Assembly (NCBI GenBank): GCA_013791705.1
Contig: VMTF01000260.1
Location: forward strand, 1 to 34,081
DNA length: 34,081 nt
Source: Sphingomonadales bacterium
GTDB lineage: Bacteria; Pseudomonadota; Alphaproteobacteria; Sphingomonadales; Sphingomonadaceae
Direction of reading: 5' to 3'
Below the pieces are notes generated by a model. It was not told the origin of the DNA and made no database searches. It saw only the letters and a list, made by a program, of their open reading frames with translations. Below are positions 16,353-25,543 of this stretch, one piece after another. Both the position numbers and the translations under genes were made by a program. Position 1 is the stretch's first letter. Every line of letters begins with the position of its first letter.

Positions 16353-16366
16353 GCCGCGTTCGCGGC
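16353..16366. promoter_or_regulatory. GC palindrome in the 42-base dsbD/phosphatase divergent gap
   Basis: GCCGCG-TT-CGCGGC is a perfect inverted repeat in the very short space between two divergent starts. It lies just upstream of the ribosome binding site of each gene. It could be an operator or simply a GC-rich chance dyad. No -35/-10 elements fit inside the gap, so promoters would have to overlap the opposite gene's 5' end. Confidence 0.25.
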
Positions 16367-16385
16367 GCCAATTCAAGGAAACATC

Positions 16386-18089
16386 ATGCGCCTTCGCGCT
16401 CTTGCCCCCGTCCTTGCCGGAGCCCTGTCTCTCGCCGGCTGCGCCAGTACGACCGCGAATGTGGCCGGTCCCGCATCGCTGCCCGTTGCGCCGGCAGCTT
16501 CGCCTGCTCTTGCGCCGACCGCGCCGCCCCGGCTGGTGGTGGCGATCGCGGTCGATCAGTTCTCGGCCGATCTCTTCGCCCAGTATCGCCAGCACTTCAG
16601 CGGCGGTCTTGCCCGGTTGATGCGGGGAGCGGTTTTCCCCAGCGCCTTCCAGAGCCACGCCGCGACGGAGACTTGCCCCGGCCACTCGACCATCCTGACC
16701 GGCGCGCATCCCTCCCGCACCGGGATCATTGCCAACAACTGGTTCGACCTTGGCCTTACCCGCGCCGAGAAGCGGGTCTATTGTGCCGAGGATGAGACCG
16801 ATCCCGGCAGCACGTCGCGCGATCCGGTGGTGTCGGCGGGCCATCTGCGGGTGCCGACGCTGGGCGAATATCTCAAGCGGGCGAACCCGCGCAGCCGCAA
16901 CGTCGCCATTTCGGCCAAGGACCGCGCGGTGATGATGATGGGCGGCCAAGCTATCGACGAGGCCTACTGGTACAAGGGCGGAGCGTTCGTCACGCTCAAG
17001 GGCCGCCCGCTGGCCCCGGCGGCGGTGGCTGAGAACGCGGAGATGGGCGCCCGGATCGCCTCCGGCGCTCCGGCCTTCGCCGCGCCCGACTGGTGCGCGG
17101 CGCGCGGCGAAACAGTGAGTGCGGGCAAGGCCGGGCTGGTCGGGGCCGGCCGCTTTGCCCTAGCGCCGGGTGATGCGGATGCGTTCCGTTCTTCGCCGCG
17201 GATGGACGCGGCCACGCTCGATCTGGCCGCGAAACTCATCGACCAGATGCAACTGGGGCAGGGCTCGGCGCCGGATATCCTCTCGATCAGCCTGTCGGCA
17301 ACCGACTACATCGGCCACGCCACCGGTAACGAGGGCATGGAAATGTGCGTGCAGATGGCGGAACTCGACCGCGCGCTCGGCGCCTTTTTCGCGAAGCTCG
17401 ATGCCGAGGGGCAGGACTATGTGGTGATGTTGACTGCCGATCATGGCGGGCTCGACTTGCCGGAACGGCTTGACGAACAGGCGCTGCCGCGTGCGGTGCG
17501 GGTCGATCCGGCGCTTACGCCCGGCGAACTGGGCAAGGCCATCGGGACGCAACTGGGCCTGACCCTCGATGGTCCGCTGGTTTATGGCGATGCCCCGTTC
17601 GGCGACCTTTACGTGACGCGCGAACTTCCGGCGGGGCCGCGCGCCAAGGCTATCGCGGCGCTGGTGGCGCGGCTGCGGGCACATCCGCAGGTGGCGGCAG
17701 TGTTCACCGCCGACGAACTGGCGAAATCGCCCGCGCCGACCGGCAATCCGCAGGACTGGACATTGCATGAGCGCGCGCGGGCGAGTTTCGCTCCCGCGCG
17801 CTCGGGCGATGTGGTCGTCCTGCTGGATCGCGCGGTCGTCCCGATTGTCACGGCCGCGCCCGGCTATGTCGCGACTCACGGCAGCGCCTGGGACTATGAT
17901 CGGCGGGTGCCGTTGCTGTTCTGGCGCAAGGGGTTGCCGGGCTTCGAACAGCCCGCGCCGGTCGAAACGGTCGATATCGCGCCTTCGCTGGCGGCGCTGT
18001 TACGGCTGAAGGTGCCCGAAGGGAGCTTCGACGGGCGATGCCTCGATCTGGACGGAGCGGCCGGGAACACCTGCGATGCCCGGGACTAG
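16386..18089 (+). CDS. lipoprotein alkaline phosphatase/phosphodiesterase, Thr-nucleophile (PafA/SPAP-like)
   Basis: This 567-residue protein has a lipoprotein signal (MRLRALAPVLAGALSLAGC, lipid-modified C19), so it is anchored in the periplasm or outer membrane. The alkaline phosphatase superfamily metal site is clear: D57 (AIAVDQFS), nucleophile T96 in ETCPGHSTILTG, D307 and H311 (TDYIGH), D352-H353 (TADHGG) and H498 (ATHGSAWD). The Thr nucleophile and TCPGH context match the phosphate-irrepressible PafA and Sphingomonas SPAP enzymes, which release phosphate from many monoesters. AAGGAA precedes the ATG with good spacing. It is divergent from dsbD. No pho-box-like site was found in the 42-base gap. 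Confidence 0.9.
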   Translation: MRLRALAPVLAGALSLAGCASTTANVAGPASLPVAPAASPALAPTAPPRLVVAIAVDQFSADLFAQYRQHFSGGLARLMRGAVFPSAFQSHAATETCPGHSTILTGAHPSRTGIIANNWFDLGLTRAEKRVYCAEDETDPGSTSRDPVVSAGHLRVPTLGEYLKRANPRSRNVAISAKDRAVMMMGGQAIDEAYWYKGGAFVTLKGRPLAPAAVAENAEMGARIASGAPAFAAPDWCAARGETVSAGKAGLVGAGRFALAPGDADAFRSSPRMDAATLDLAAKLIDQMQLGQGSAPDILSISLSATDYIGHATGNEGMEMCVQMAELDRALGAFFAKLDAEGQDYVVMLTADHGGLDLPERLDEQALPRAVRVDPALTPGELGKAIGTQLGLTLDGPLVYGDAPFGDLYVTRELPAGPRAKAIAALVARLRAHPQVAAVFTADELAKSPAPTGNPQDWTLHERARASFAPARSGDVVVLLDRAVVPIVTAAPGYVATHGSAWDYDRRVPLLFWRKGLPGFEQPAPVETVDIAPSLAALLRLKVPEGSFDGRCLDLDGAAGNTCDARD

Positions 18090-18142
18090 ATCCTGACCAT
18101 AGGGGGGTTGCCTCGCCGCTGCGTCCGGCGCAGGAGAACGGA

Positions 18143-19354
18143 ATGAGCGAACCTCGTGACCTTGTAATCCTCGGCGGCGGCCTGGTCGGCATGACGCTGG
18201 CGCTGGCCGCCGCAAAGGCCGGGATCACCGCCCACGTGATCGACCGGGCCGACCCGGCCGAACTCACCGCCGAAGGCGCCGACGGTCGCGCCTCGGCGAT
18301 ATCGACGGCGAGCTGGAACCTGTTCTGCAACATCGGCCTTGAACAGCGGCTGGCCCCGCTCGGCTGCCCGATTGACGCGATCGCGGTGACCGACCAGTTG
18401 AAGCCGGGGCGGATCGACTTCCGGCCCGAGCCCCATGAAGGCTCGCTCGGGCGGATGTATGCCAACCGGGACTTGCGGCTCGCGCTGTTCGATGCGGCGG
18501 CGGACGAGCCTGCGGTTGCCTGGCACACCGGGGCAGAAGTTGTTCACCGCGAGCGCGGTCCCCACCGGGTCGCCGTCACCTTGCAGGACGGGCAAGTGTT
18601 GAGCGGCAATCTGCTGGTTGCGGCAGAAGGCCGCCAATCGCCGACGCGCGACCAGGCCGGGTTCGGCGTGGCAAAGTGGGACTACCGGCACCGGGCAATG
18701 GTCACCGCGCTGTGGCACGAAAAGCCTCATGAGAACGTTGCCTGGGAGATTTTCTACCCGGCTGGCCCGTTCGCGCTGTTGCCCTTGCTCGATGTGAACG
18801 GACGGCACCGTTCGGCGCTGGTCTGGACCGTGGCGGAAAAAGACGCGGAAGGCTGGACCGGACTGTCGGACCGGGCATTCGTCGCGGAGATACAAAAGCG
18901 TGTGGGCGAAATTCTCGGCGCGATCGAGCTGGCGGCGCCGCGCATGTCCTATCCGCTCAATTTCCATCATGCCGGGCGGATCGTCGAGGACCGGCTCGCG
19001 CTGATCGGCGATGCCGCGCACGGGATGCACCCGATTGCCGGGCAGGGGCTGAACCTGGGCCTGCGGGATGTGGGCGCGCTGGTCGAAGTGCTCGGCGAAG
19101 GGTTGCGGCTGGGGCTGGAGCCGGGCGATGCGCAAGTGCTGGCGCGTTACGAACAGTGGCGCAGCGTCGACAGCCTGACGGTGATGGCGGCAACCGACGC
19201 GATCACCCGCCTGTTCGGCCTGCCCGGCCGCTTGCCGTCGCTGGTTCGCCGGGCCGGAATGGGCGCGGTCCAGCGGATGCCGTCGCTCAAGCGCTTCTTC
19301 ATGGACGAAGCGCGCGGGATGAGCGGAAAATTGCCTGAATTGCTGCAAGTCTGA
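18143..19354 (+). CDS. UbiH/UbiF/VisC/COQ6-family FAD-dependent hydroxylase (ubiquinone biosynthesis)
   Basis: This 403-residue aromatic-ring flavin monooxygenase probably hydroxylates a ubiquinone precursor using O2 and NAD(P)H. The FAD-binding GGGLVG motif is at 11-16, the strand-2 acidic residue is in VIDR (32-35), and DGRASAIS follows at 47-54. The second FAD motif LIGDAAHGMHPIAGQGLNLG has D290 and is the UbiH-family signature. Which ring position it acts on cannot be told from sequence. AGGAGA lies 7 bases before the ATG. It follows the phosphatase by 53 bases and may be co-transcribed with it. It converges on the mitofilin-like gene with a hairpin between them. Confidence 0.9.
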   Translation: MSEPRDLVILGGGLVGMTLALAAAKAGITAHVIDRADPAELTAEGADGRASAISTASWNLFCNIGLEQRLAPLGCPIDAIAVTDQLKPGRIDFRPEPHEGSLGRMYANRDLRLALFDAAADEPAVAWHTGAEVVHRERGPHRVAVTLQDGQVLSGNLLVAAEGRQSPTRDQAGFGVAKWDYRHRAMVTALWHEKPHENVAWEIFYPAGPFALLPLLDVNGRHRSALVWTVAEKDAEGWTGLSDRAFVAEIQKRVGEILGAIELAAPRMSYPLNFHHAGRIVEDRLALIGDAAHGMHPIAGQGLNLGLRDVGALVEVLGEGLRLGLEPGDAQVLARYEQWRSVDSLTVMAATDAITRLFGLPGRLPSLVRRAGMGAVQRMPSLKRFFMDEARGMSGKLPELLQV

Positions 19355-19364
19355 ACGCAGCGCC

Positions 19365-19393
19365 CGCCCGGCTGTTGCTTGTCTGGCCGGGCG
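19365..19393. terminator. hairpin between convergent genes, possible bidirectional terminator
   Basis: CGCCCGGC and GCCGGGCG form a perfect 8-bp stem around a 13-base loop. It lies in the 60 bases separating the convergent UbiH-family and mitofilin-like genes. There is no T-run on either side, so intrinsic termination would be weak. The placement suggests transcript-end protection or termination. Confidence 0.4.
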
Positions 19394-19414
19394 CCGGATC
19401 GGGCCGGAAACGGC

Positions 19415-20323
19415 CTATTGCGCCGGCGCGCTCGCTTCCGGCGTCGGGGCAATCGGACTGGGTTCGCTGACTTTGGTGCCCTGTGCGTCCTTCAGCCCGC
19501 GGGTATCAAGCATCGCGGTCGTTTCCAGCACGTCGAGCGCGCGCCGCGCACTGTCATAGCGGCGCACCGCCGTGATCCAGTCCGTGGCCCCCATCGCGCC
19601 GGGCAGGCGGCCGACTTCGGCGATGGCGTCTTCCGCTTTGCCGGATTCGAGCAGCAGCCGGGCACGGCCGAGCATGACTTGCGGTGCGGGGTTGGGGGTC
19701 GCCTCGTGCCGGATCACGAACAGGCTGGCAAACTGGCGCTTCACTTTGGTCCAGGTGCTGACATCGGCCGGGGCCTGCGTCAGGGTGGAGGACAGGGCAT
19801 CGAGCCCGGCCAGAAGCTGATCGAGCGTAACCGGATCGCGCCCTGCGTCGATCACCGTAGCGACGGCGTTGGGCCGGGCGTCGCCGAAGCGCAGGCGCAG
19901 TTGATCCTCAAGATAACCAAGCGGCGCGCCGCGATCGAGCGCGCGGCGGGCGGCGAAGGCAATAAGCAAGGCTTCCGCGCGGGCTGCGTTGCCCGAAGCC
20001 GCACCAGCCCGCAGATCGAGCGCGTTCAACCGTTGTTCGAGCGCGGCCATGCGGGCCTCGAGCGTATCCTGCTGCGAGGCGAGCGCTACGCCCTCGGCGG
20101 GTGTAATCGGAGCGGTTTCCGCGCCAGGCGCAGGCAGCGCGCTGACCAGATTGACCGGGCTGGCCTGTTCAAACGGACCGAGCCCTTCCCATGCGGCGTA
20201 GCCGACGATGCCGGCGCCGATCGCAAAGGCGATCACTGCGGTGATCGCCATGTTCCGGCCCGCGCCAGCGCGGCGCTGTGCGGCTGCCGGAGGCGGGTTC
20301 TGGGTGAAGAATTCGTCGGCCAT
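19415..20323 (-). CDS. mitofilin-like (alpha-Mic60/COG4223) inner-membrane protein of the heme operon
   Basis: This 302-residue protein has a charged N-terminus, one transmembrane helix at about residues 25-45, and a predicted coiled coil at about 82-105 (QQDTLEARMAALEQRLNAL). Its C-terminal region (about 195-270, with ESGKAEDAIAEVGRLPGAMG and DWITAVRRYDSARRALDVL) resembles the mitofilin domain. In alphaproteobacteria Mic60 homologues are encoded next to hemC/hemD and act in membrane bending and outer-membrane contact. HemX proteins occupy a similar slot in other phyla. The coiled coil is short compared with mitochondrial Mic60. The ATG at 20323 is chosen because further upstream the frame runs into hemD. 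It lies 41 bases after hemD. Confidence 0.7.
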   Translation of the reverse strand: MADEFFTQNPPPAAAQRRAGAGRNMAITAVIAFAIGAGIVGYAAWEGLGPFEQASPVNLVSALPAPGAETAPITPAEGVALASQQDTLEARMAALEQRLNALDLRAGAASGNAARAEALLIAFAARRALDRGAPLGYLEDQLRLRFGDARPNAVATVIDAGRDPVTLDQLLAGLDALSSTLTQAPADVSTWTKVKRQFASLFVIRHEATPNPAPQVMLGRARLLLESGKAEDAIAEVGRLPGAMGATDWITAVRRYDSARRALDVLETTAMLDTRGLKDAQGTKVSEPSPIAPTPEASAPAQ

Positions 20324-20364
20324 GCCTGCTTTTGTCCTCGGTCGCCGGTTCTCGCTCGCTGGCC

Positions 20365-21054
20365 TTAGCGACCAGAGGGGGTTTGGCACAAGTCGCGCGC
20401 TTTCGCCAACAGGGTAGATTCGGATGGATTGGCGGCGGCAGCCAATGCGCCCCAGCCAGCACCGGCGGCGGCGGAAACGCGAGGTCCGATTGTCGCGAGG
20501 CGGAGCCGGTCGCGGGCAAGGCCGAGACGGTCGCATTCGGTGACCAGATGCCGGGCGGCTTGCGCGGAATGGAGCAGGATCACCGCAGGCGCGGCGAGTA
20601 GCTCGACAAGCGCGGGCGGCGCGGGCAGCGGCTCGCTGGCATAGACTTCCCGCTCGGTCATCGTGACGCCGGCGGGCGGGCTGAGTTCGATCCGCTCCGC
20701 CCCGGCGAGGCGCAGCAATCGCGTGCCCGGAGAAATCGCGTCCAGTACGCGTTGCAGGCCGCCGCTGCCGGTCGCCGCGACCGCGAATCCGGCGGCGCGG
20801 CCGGCCTCGGCCGTGGCGGCGCCGACCGCGTGGACCGGCAGGGCGCGATAGCGCTCGAGGCCAGGCCCGCCATGGCGGAACGCATTGGCGCTACCCACCA
20901 GCAGCGCGCCGAATTCAGCCGCCGGCGGCGCTTCCCATGCCAGGGCCCGAATCGCGAAGAGCGGGAAGCCGTGTGCCTTCAGCCCCAGTTCGCGCGCCGC
21001 GCTGACGCTGGCGGCACAGCCTGGTTCCGGGCGGATGACGACCAGCGGGATCAT
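20365..21054 (-). CDS. hemD: uroporphyrinogen-III synthase
   Basis: This 229-residue protein of the HemD fold cyclises hydroxymethylbilane to uroporphyrinogen III, inverting ring D. Sequence conservation in HemD is low. The visible support is the opening VIRPEPG, the LLVGSANAFRHG stretch (about 50-61) equivalent to the usual T/S-SxNA, the repeated Rossmann-like domains, LLHSAQAARHL and the late ATIGPRVSAAA. The best argument is position: its ATG overlaps the hemC stop (ATGA), the normal hemCD arrangement. The ATG at 21054 is therefore preferred over an open frame extending to 21405. Confidence 0.88.
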   Translation of the reverse strand: MIPLVVIRPEPGCAASVSAARELGLKAHGFPLFAIRALAWEAPPAAEFGALLVGSANAFRHGGPGLERYRALPVHAVGAATAEAGRAAGFAVAATGSGGLQRVLDAISPGTRLLRLAGAERIELSPPAGVTMTEREVYASEPLPAPPALVELLAAPAVILLHSAQAARHLVTECDRLGLARDRLRLATIGPRVSAAAGAGWGALAAAANPSESTLLAKARDLCQTPSGR

Positions 21055-21983
21055 CGACCCGCGAAATGGATCGCGATTGCGGGCGCGGCGCGAGCGAGGA
21101 GGTCGTCGGCGAGGCGGGCGGCCCCAGCGCTGTCTTCCGCCGCGAAACGGGCCTCGCCGGAAACCCGCTCGGCGCCATCGGGACTGAACAGCGCGGCGGA
21201 CATCACGAGATCGGCGCCTTGAGCTTGGGTCATCACCGCGATCGGGCTGTGGCAATTGCCGCCGAGCGCCGCGAGGAGCGCGCGTTCGGCCATCACTGCG
21301 GCGCGACTCGGCGCATCGTCGATTGCCGCAAGAAGGGCGCAAGTTTCGGCATCGTCCGCACGGCATTCGATCGCTATCGCGCCCTGCGCGGGAGCGGGCA
21401 GCCACTCGTCGGCCGGCAGCGGGTGTCCCACGCCCTGTTTGCCGAGCCGGTTGAGCCCGGCGGCCGCCAGCAGCATGGCATCGGCCTCGCCCGCAGCGAG
21501 TTTGGCGAGCCGCGTGTTGACGTTGCCGCGCAAGGGAATCACGCGGCAGTCCGGCCGGGCGTGGAGCAATTGCGCCGCCCGGCGCGGGGCGCTGGTGCCG
21601 ATCCGGGCGCCTTGCGGGAGAGCGCGGATCGAGGCGGCGCCCACCAGTACGTCGCGCACGTCCTCACGCGGAAGAATCGCGGCGATAGCGATCCCGGCAG
21701 GCCGGATCGTCTCGACATCCTTCAGCGAATGGACCGCAAAATCGATCTCGCCGGCCAGCAGCCACGCGTCCAGTTCCTTGGTCCACAGCGCCTTGCCGCC
21801 AAGATCGGCGAGGGGGCGATCCTGAATCCGGTCACCGCTGGCCGTGACCGGAACCAGCGTGATCGCCGCCCTGTCCCAGCCGTGGGCGGCGCACAGGCGC
21901 GTGCGGGCTTCCTCGGCCTGGGCCATGGCGAGCGGGGAATTGCGGGTGCCGAGTTTCAGGGCGCGTTGGGGTGGGGTGGTCAT
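21051..21983 (-). CDS. hemC: hydroxymethylbilane synthase (porphobilinogen deaminase)
   Basis: This 310-residue enzyme assembles four porphobilinogens into hydroxymethylbilane in the cytoplasm. The N-terminus has [14 protein letters not shown]. The middle carries the substrate-binding HSLKD motif ([10 protein letters not shown]) and the arginine-rich [11 protein letters not shown] segment. The dipyrromethane cofactor cysteine is C244 in [11 protein letters not shown]. Length matches the family. ATG 21983 gives the canonical start, although the frame is open for 21 more codons that would overlap tsaD. It is first in the hemC-hemD-mitofilin-like operon and divergent from tsaD with only 43 bases between the starts. 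Confidence 0.96.
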   Translation of the reverse strand: MTTPPQRALKLGTRNSPLAMAQAEEARTRLCAAHGWDRAAITLVPVTASGDRIQDRPLADLGGKALWTKELDAWLLAGEIDFAVHSLKDVETIRPAGIAIAAILPREDVRDVLVGAASIRALPQGARIGTSAPRRAAQLLHARPDCRVIPLRGNVNTRLAKLAAGEADAMLLAAAGLNRLGKQGVGHPLPADEWLPAPAQGAIAIECRADDAETCALLAAIDDAPSRAAVMAERALLAALGGNCHSPIAVMTQAQGADLVMSAALFSPDGAERVSGEARFAAEDSAGAARLADDLLARAAPAIAIHFAGR

Positions 21984-22026
21984 CGCGGCTTGTGCTAGCG
22001 AGCAAATTCTTACAGGGAAACCCGGG

Positions 22027-23070
22027 ATGAGGCTTGTTCTCGGCATTGAATCTTCATGCGACGAAACCGCTGCGGCACTGGTGACCGAAAATCGCCGGAT
22101 TGTTGCCCAGCGGATTGCCTCGCAGGACGAGGCGCATGCGCCTTATGGCGGGGTCGTGCCCGAAATCGCCGCCCGCGCGCACGCCGAGCGACTGGCTCCG
22201 TTGATCGCGGCGACTCTGGCCGATGCGGGCATCACGCTGGCGGATGTCGATGCCATCGCGGCGACCGCCGGCCCCGGCTTGATCGGCGGGGTCATGGTCG
22301 GGCTGGTCACGGCCAAGGCGCTGGCCATGGCGAGCGACAAGCCGCTGATCGCGGTGAATCATCTGGAAGGCCATGCGCTTTCGCCCCGGCTCGCCGATGC
22401 CACTTTGCAGTTTCCCTACCTGTTGCTGCTCGCCTCGGGCGGCCATTGTCAGGTGTTGCTGGTCGAAGGGGTCGGCAGCTATCGCCGTCTCGCGACGACA
22501 ATCGACGATGCGCTGGGCGAGGCGTTTGATAAGACCGCCAAGATTCTCGGCCTCGGCTATCCGGGCGGCCCGGCGGTGGAGCGTCTGGCGGCTCTTGGCG
22601 ATTCGAAAAAGGTGCCCCTGCCGCGGCCCCTGCTGGGCAGCGCCGAGCCGCATTTTTCCTTCGCCGGGCTCAAGAGCGCGGTGCTGCGGGCCAAGCAGGC
22701 CGGTGTTCACGCCGATGCCGATATCGCGGCGGCATTCCAGCAGGCGGCGATAGATTGCGTGATCGACCGGACCCGGCGGGCGCTCGCGGGCGCCGGGGAA
22801 GCGACTGCCTTGGTCGTTGCCGGCGGGGTCGCGGCCAATCTGGCGATGCGCGCGGCGCTGGAAGGTCTGGCGGGGCAGCACGGCCTGCGATTTGTCGCAC
22901 CGCCGCTGCCGCTGTGCACGGACAATGCGGCGATGATCGCCTGGGCCGGGCAGGAGCGGCTTGCAAGCGGGGGTGAATTCGTGGCGGATGCACTCGATTT
23001 CGCGGCACGTCCGCGCTGGCCGCTGGACCCGGCGGCCGAACCGGTGCGCGGGGCGGGAGCGAAGGCATGA
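22027..23070 (+). CDS. tsaD: tRNA N6-adenosine threonylcarbamoyltransferase TsaD
   Basis: This 347-residue ASKHA-fold enzyme, working with TsaB/TsaE, transfers threonylcarbamoyl to A37 of ANN-decoding tRNAs. The N-terminus [19 protein letters not shown] is diagnostic. Metal ligands H112 and H116 lie in [11 protein letters not shown], and D299 in [11 protein letters not shown]. The ATP-binding glycines are in LLASGGHCQ and VAGGVAANL. The ATG at 22027 is chosen although the frame is open further upstream. The gene overlaps gpsA by ATGA at its end, so tsaD, gpsA and the flippase form one operon. Confidence 0.97.
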   Translation: MRLVLGIESSCDETAAALVTENRRIVAQRIASQDEAHAPYGGVVPEIAARAHAERLAPLIAATLADAGITLADVDAIAATAGPGLIGGVMVGLVTAKALAMASDKPLIAVNHLEGHALSPRLADATLQFPYLLLLASGGHCQVLLVEGVGSYRRLATTIDDALGEAFDKTAKILGLGYPGGPAVERLAALGDSKKVPLPRPLLGSAEPHFSFAGLKSAVLRAKQAGVHADADIAAAFQQAAIDCVIDRTRRALAGAGEATALVVAGGVAANLAMRAALEGLAGQHGLRFVAPPLPLCTDNAAMIAWAGQERLASGGEFVADALDFAARPRWPLDPAAEPVRGAGAKA

Positions 23071-24059
23071 ACCGGATCGGCGTGATCGGAGCGGGCGCCT
23101 GGGGCACGGCGCTGGCGCAAGTGCTGGCGAGCGACGGCAGCGAAGTGCTCTTATGGGCGCGGGAGCCGGAACTGGTCGCCGAGATCAACGCGGCCCGGAC
23201 CAACGGCCTCTATCTTCCGGGTGCAAATCTGGCGAAATCGATCCGGGCGACGGGTGACCTCTCTGAACTCGCCGCGCTGCCGGCCTTGCTGGTGGTCACA
23301 CCGGCGCAGCATGTGGCGCGGGTTCTGGCGGGGCTGCCCGCCGCGCCGCGCGATCTTGTGCTGTGCGCGAAGGGGATCGAGGCGGGAAGCGGGCGATTGA
23401 TGGCCGAGGTGGCGCAGGAAGCCGCTCCGGGCGCCACGATTGCGGTCCTGTCGGGGCCGACTTTCGCGCATGAAGTCGCGGGAGGCCTGCCCACGGCGGT
23501 TACGCTCGCCTGCGGGGGCGGCGAGGCGCAGTGGCAGCGGCTTGCGCCGCTGATCTCGCGGCCAACCTTGCGGCCCTATTATTCCGAGGACGTGATCGGC
23601 GCCGAAATCGGCGGTGCGGTCAAGAACGTGCTGGCGATCGCCTGCGGCGTGGTCGAAGGCCTGAAGCTTGGGCAGAATGCGCGCGCGGCGCTGATCGCGC
23701 GCGGCTATGCCGAGATGCTGCGCTTCGGACTGGCGCGCGGAGCGCGGGCGGAAACGCTCGCCGGACTGTGCGGGCTGGGCGATCTTGTGCTGACTTGCAC
23801 GTCCACCTCCAGCCGGAACTTTTCGCTCGGCAAGGCGCTGGGCGAGGGCATGAGCGCGGCCGAAGCGCTCGCCGGCAAGAACAGCGTGGCCGAAGGGGCG
23901 CATACCGCGCCGGTTCTGGCCGATCTGGCCGCGCGCGACGGGATCGCAATGCCGATCGTTGTCGCCGTCCGCCGCCTTCTCGCCGGAGAGGTGCCGGCCA
24001 AGGCGGTGGCGGCCGAATTGCTGGCGCGGCCGCTCAAGGCCGAAGGCACCTTCTCATGA
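23067..24059 (+). CDS. gpsA: NAD(P)-dependent glycerol-3-phosphate dehydrogenase
   Basis: This 330-residue enzyme reduces dihydroxyacetone phosphate to sn-glycerol 3-phosphate for phospholipid synthesis. The nucleotide-binding motif GAGAWG lies at 8-13. [17 protein letters not shown] and the catalytic lysine K186 in [16 protein letters not shown] are all standard GpsA motifs. The C-terminal domain has [10 protein letters not shown] and [11 protein letters not shown]. Length is normal. It is coupled by ATGA overlaps to tsaD upstream and to the flippase gene downstream. Confidence 0.97.
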   Translation: MNRIGVIGAGAWGTALAQVLASDGSEVLLWAREPELVAEINAARTNGLYLPGANLAKSIRATGDLSELAALPALLVVTPAQHVARVLAGLPAAPRDLVLCAKGIEAGSGRLMAEVAQEAAPGATIAVLSGPTFAHEVAGGLPTAVTLACGGGEAQWQRLAPLISRPTLRPYYSEDVIGAEIGGAVKNVLAIACGVVEGLKLGQNARAALIARGYAEMLRFGLARGARAETLAGLCGLGDLVLTCTSTSSRNFSLGKALGEGMSAAEALAGKNSVAEGAHTAPVLADLAARDGIAMPIVVAVRRLLAGEVPAKAVAAELLARPLKAEGTFS

Positions 24060-25543
24060 CAACGGCCCGGGGGCCAGCCGAAGAGCAGGACGATATCGCC
24101 GCGCTTGCCAAGGGCGGGCGGACCAATTTCTTCGGGTTCCTGTTGCGCCTGCTCGCGCGCATCCCGTTCCTGTTCATCGCCAGCCGCCTTTATGGCGCGA
24201 GCGCGATGGGGCGCTTCGCCTCGGCGCTCGTCATGGTCGAATTTGCCGGAATGATCGCCACGCTCGGGCAAAAGCGGGGCCTGGCCCAGCGTCTTTCCGA
24301 GGATGACCAGCATCCGGCCAATGTGGTGGCCGATGCGCTGCTGGTCAGCACGCTGTTTGCGGTGGTTGCTTCGGTGCTGATCTATCTGTTTCCGGCATCG
24401 ATGTATCCCACCGGCAATTTTACGCAGGCCGACCGGCTGCTGGTGCTCGCGGTCTGGACGCTGGCGATGGGTGATCTGGCGCTGGCCGCGCTCGCCTATC
24501 GCTTTGATGTCGGGGCAACCGTCAGGGCGAGGGCGGTGGTTGAGCCCTGGGTGCTTTCGATCGCGGCGGGAGGGCTCTATTTCGTCTATCCCGAAGCCGG
24601 GCTGGCGCTCGCCTATCTTGCCTCGGTAGGTGCGGCGACGGCGGTCGCGCTGGTCGCGCTGGCCAAAGCCTATGGCCGGCCGCAGCAGTGGGTGCCCAGC
24701 CCTGTGCACTTGTGGCGGCTGGCGATGCGCAACCTGCCGCTCGCCGGTGCAGACGCAGTCGAGTGGGGGACGCGCAAGCTTGACGTCTTCATCCTGCGGT
24801 TCTTCGTCGGCGAGGCGCCGCTGGGGATTTACTTTTTCGCGCAGCAGTTCGCGTCGCTGCCGCAGAAGCTGAAAACCAGCTTCGAGCCGGTGCTCGGCCC
24901 GGTGATCACCCGCAACGTGATCGAGCGCAATTACAAGGCGATTGCCCGCCAGGTCTGCCAGGTCGGGTTCTGGATCACTGCGGCGCAAGCCGGCATCGCG
25001 TTGGCGCTGGCCATTCCCGGCACCGGACTGATGGGGCTTGGCGGCCCCGATTTCGTGCAGGGCACGGGCGCGCTGATCTTCCTGCTCGCCGCCGAAGTGG
25101 TTGCCGCCACTGCCGTCGTCAGCGAGGCGGCGCTGGTCTATCTCGCCCGCTATCAGAACCTGGTGATTTCACTCTTCACGATCGTCCTGCAAGCGGTGTT
25201 GACGCTGGTGGGGATCGAGCTGGTCACCATGCTGGGTTACGGCCAGGCGTGGCGGGTTGCCGCCGCCGCCGCTGCATTGATGCTGTCGCTGGCCATGGCT
25301 TCGCTGGTCAAGTCGATCCTGTTGCGGCGCATTCTGGGCGAGCGGCTCAACCCCTGGCGCTGGGCACTGGCCTGGGCGGCGCTGCCGGCAATCGGGGTCG
25401 GGCTTCTGGCCAAGTACCTCCTGCCCGAATGGGGGGAACTGGCCATCGGTATTCCGGGCGTCTTGATAGTTTATGGCTGGATCATCTGGCGCAAGGGGTT
25501 CGGACCGGAAGACCGGGTGCTGTTCCGCAAGGAAGTCGGCTGA
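24056..25543 (+). CDS. polysaccharide/lipopolysaccharide flippase (MOP superfamily, Wzx-like)
   Basis: This 495-residue protein is almost entirely hydrophobic, with about 12-14 membrane segments. The opening segment GRTNFFGFLLRLLARIPFLF followed by ASRLYGASAMGRFA resembles the first helices of polysaccharide transporters (RfbX/MVF type). Family members flip lipid-linked glycans across the inner membrane. The substrate is not indicated, since no glycosyltransferase is adjacent. The start ATG overlaps the gpsA stop. The frame is open upstream only as a shadow of gpsA. It ends 203 bases before the next gene, with a small tandem repeat after the stop. Confidence 0.82.
   Translation: MTTARGPAEEQDDIAALAKGGRTNFFGFLLRLLARIPFLFIASRLYGASAMGRFASALVMVEFAGMIATLGQKRGLAQRLSEDDQHPANVVADALLVSTLFAVVASVLIYLFPASMYPTGNFTQADRLLVLAVWTLAMGDLALAALAYRFDVGATVRARAVVEPWVLSIAAGGLYFVYPEAGLALAYLASVGAATAVALVALAKAYGRPQQWVPSPVHLWRLAMRNLPLAGADAVEWGTRKLDVFILRFFVGEAPLGIYFFAQQFASLPQKLKTSFEPVLGPVITRNVIERNYKAIARQVCQVGFWITAAQAGIALALAIPGTGLMGLGGPDFVQGTGALIFLLAAEVVAATAVVSEAALVYLARYQNLVISLFTIVLQAVLTLVGIELVTMLGYGQAWRVAAAAAALMLSLAMASLVKSILLRRILGERLNPWRWALAWAALPAIGVGLLAKYLLPEWGELAIGIPGVLIVYGWIIWRKGFGPEDRVLFRKEVG

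Noticed and set aside
16344..16949. N-terminal extension of dsbD to 16949
   Set aside because: It would run antisense through the phosphatase start and signal peptide. The signal segment of DsbD begins after 16343.
21984..22026. Imperfect dyad TTG-GCTAGC-CAA-like in the hemC/tsaD gap as an FNR site
   Set aside because: Spacing and half-sites do not fit TTGAT-N4-ATCAA. Only outer TTG/CAA match.
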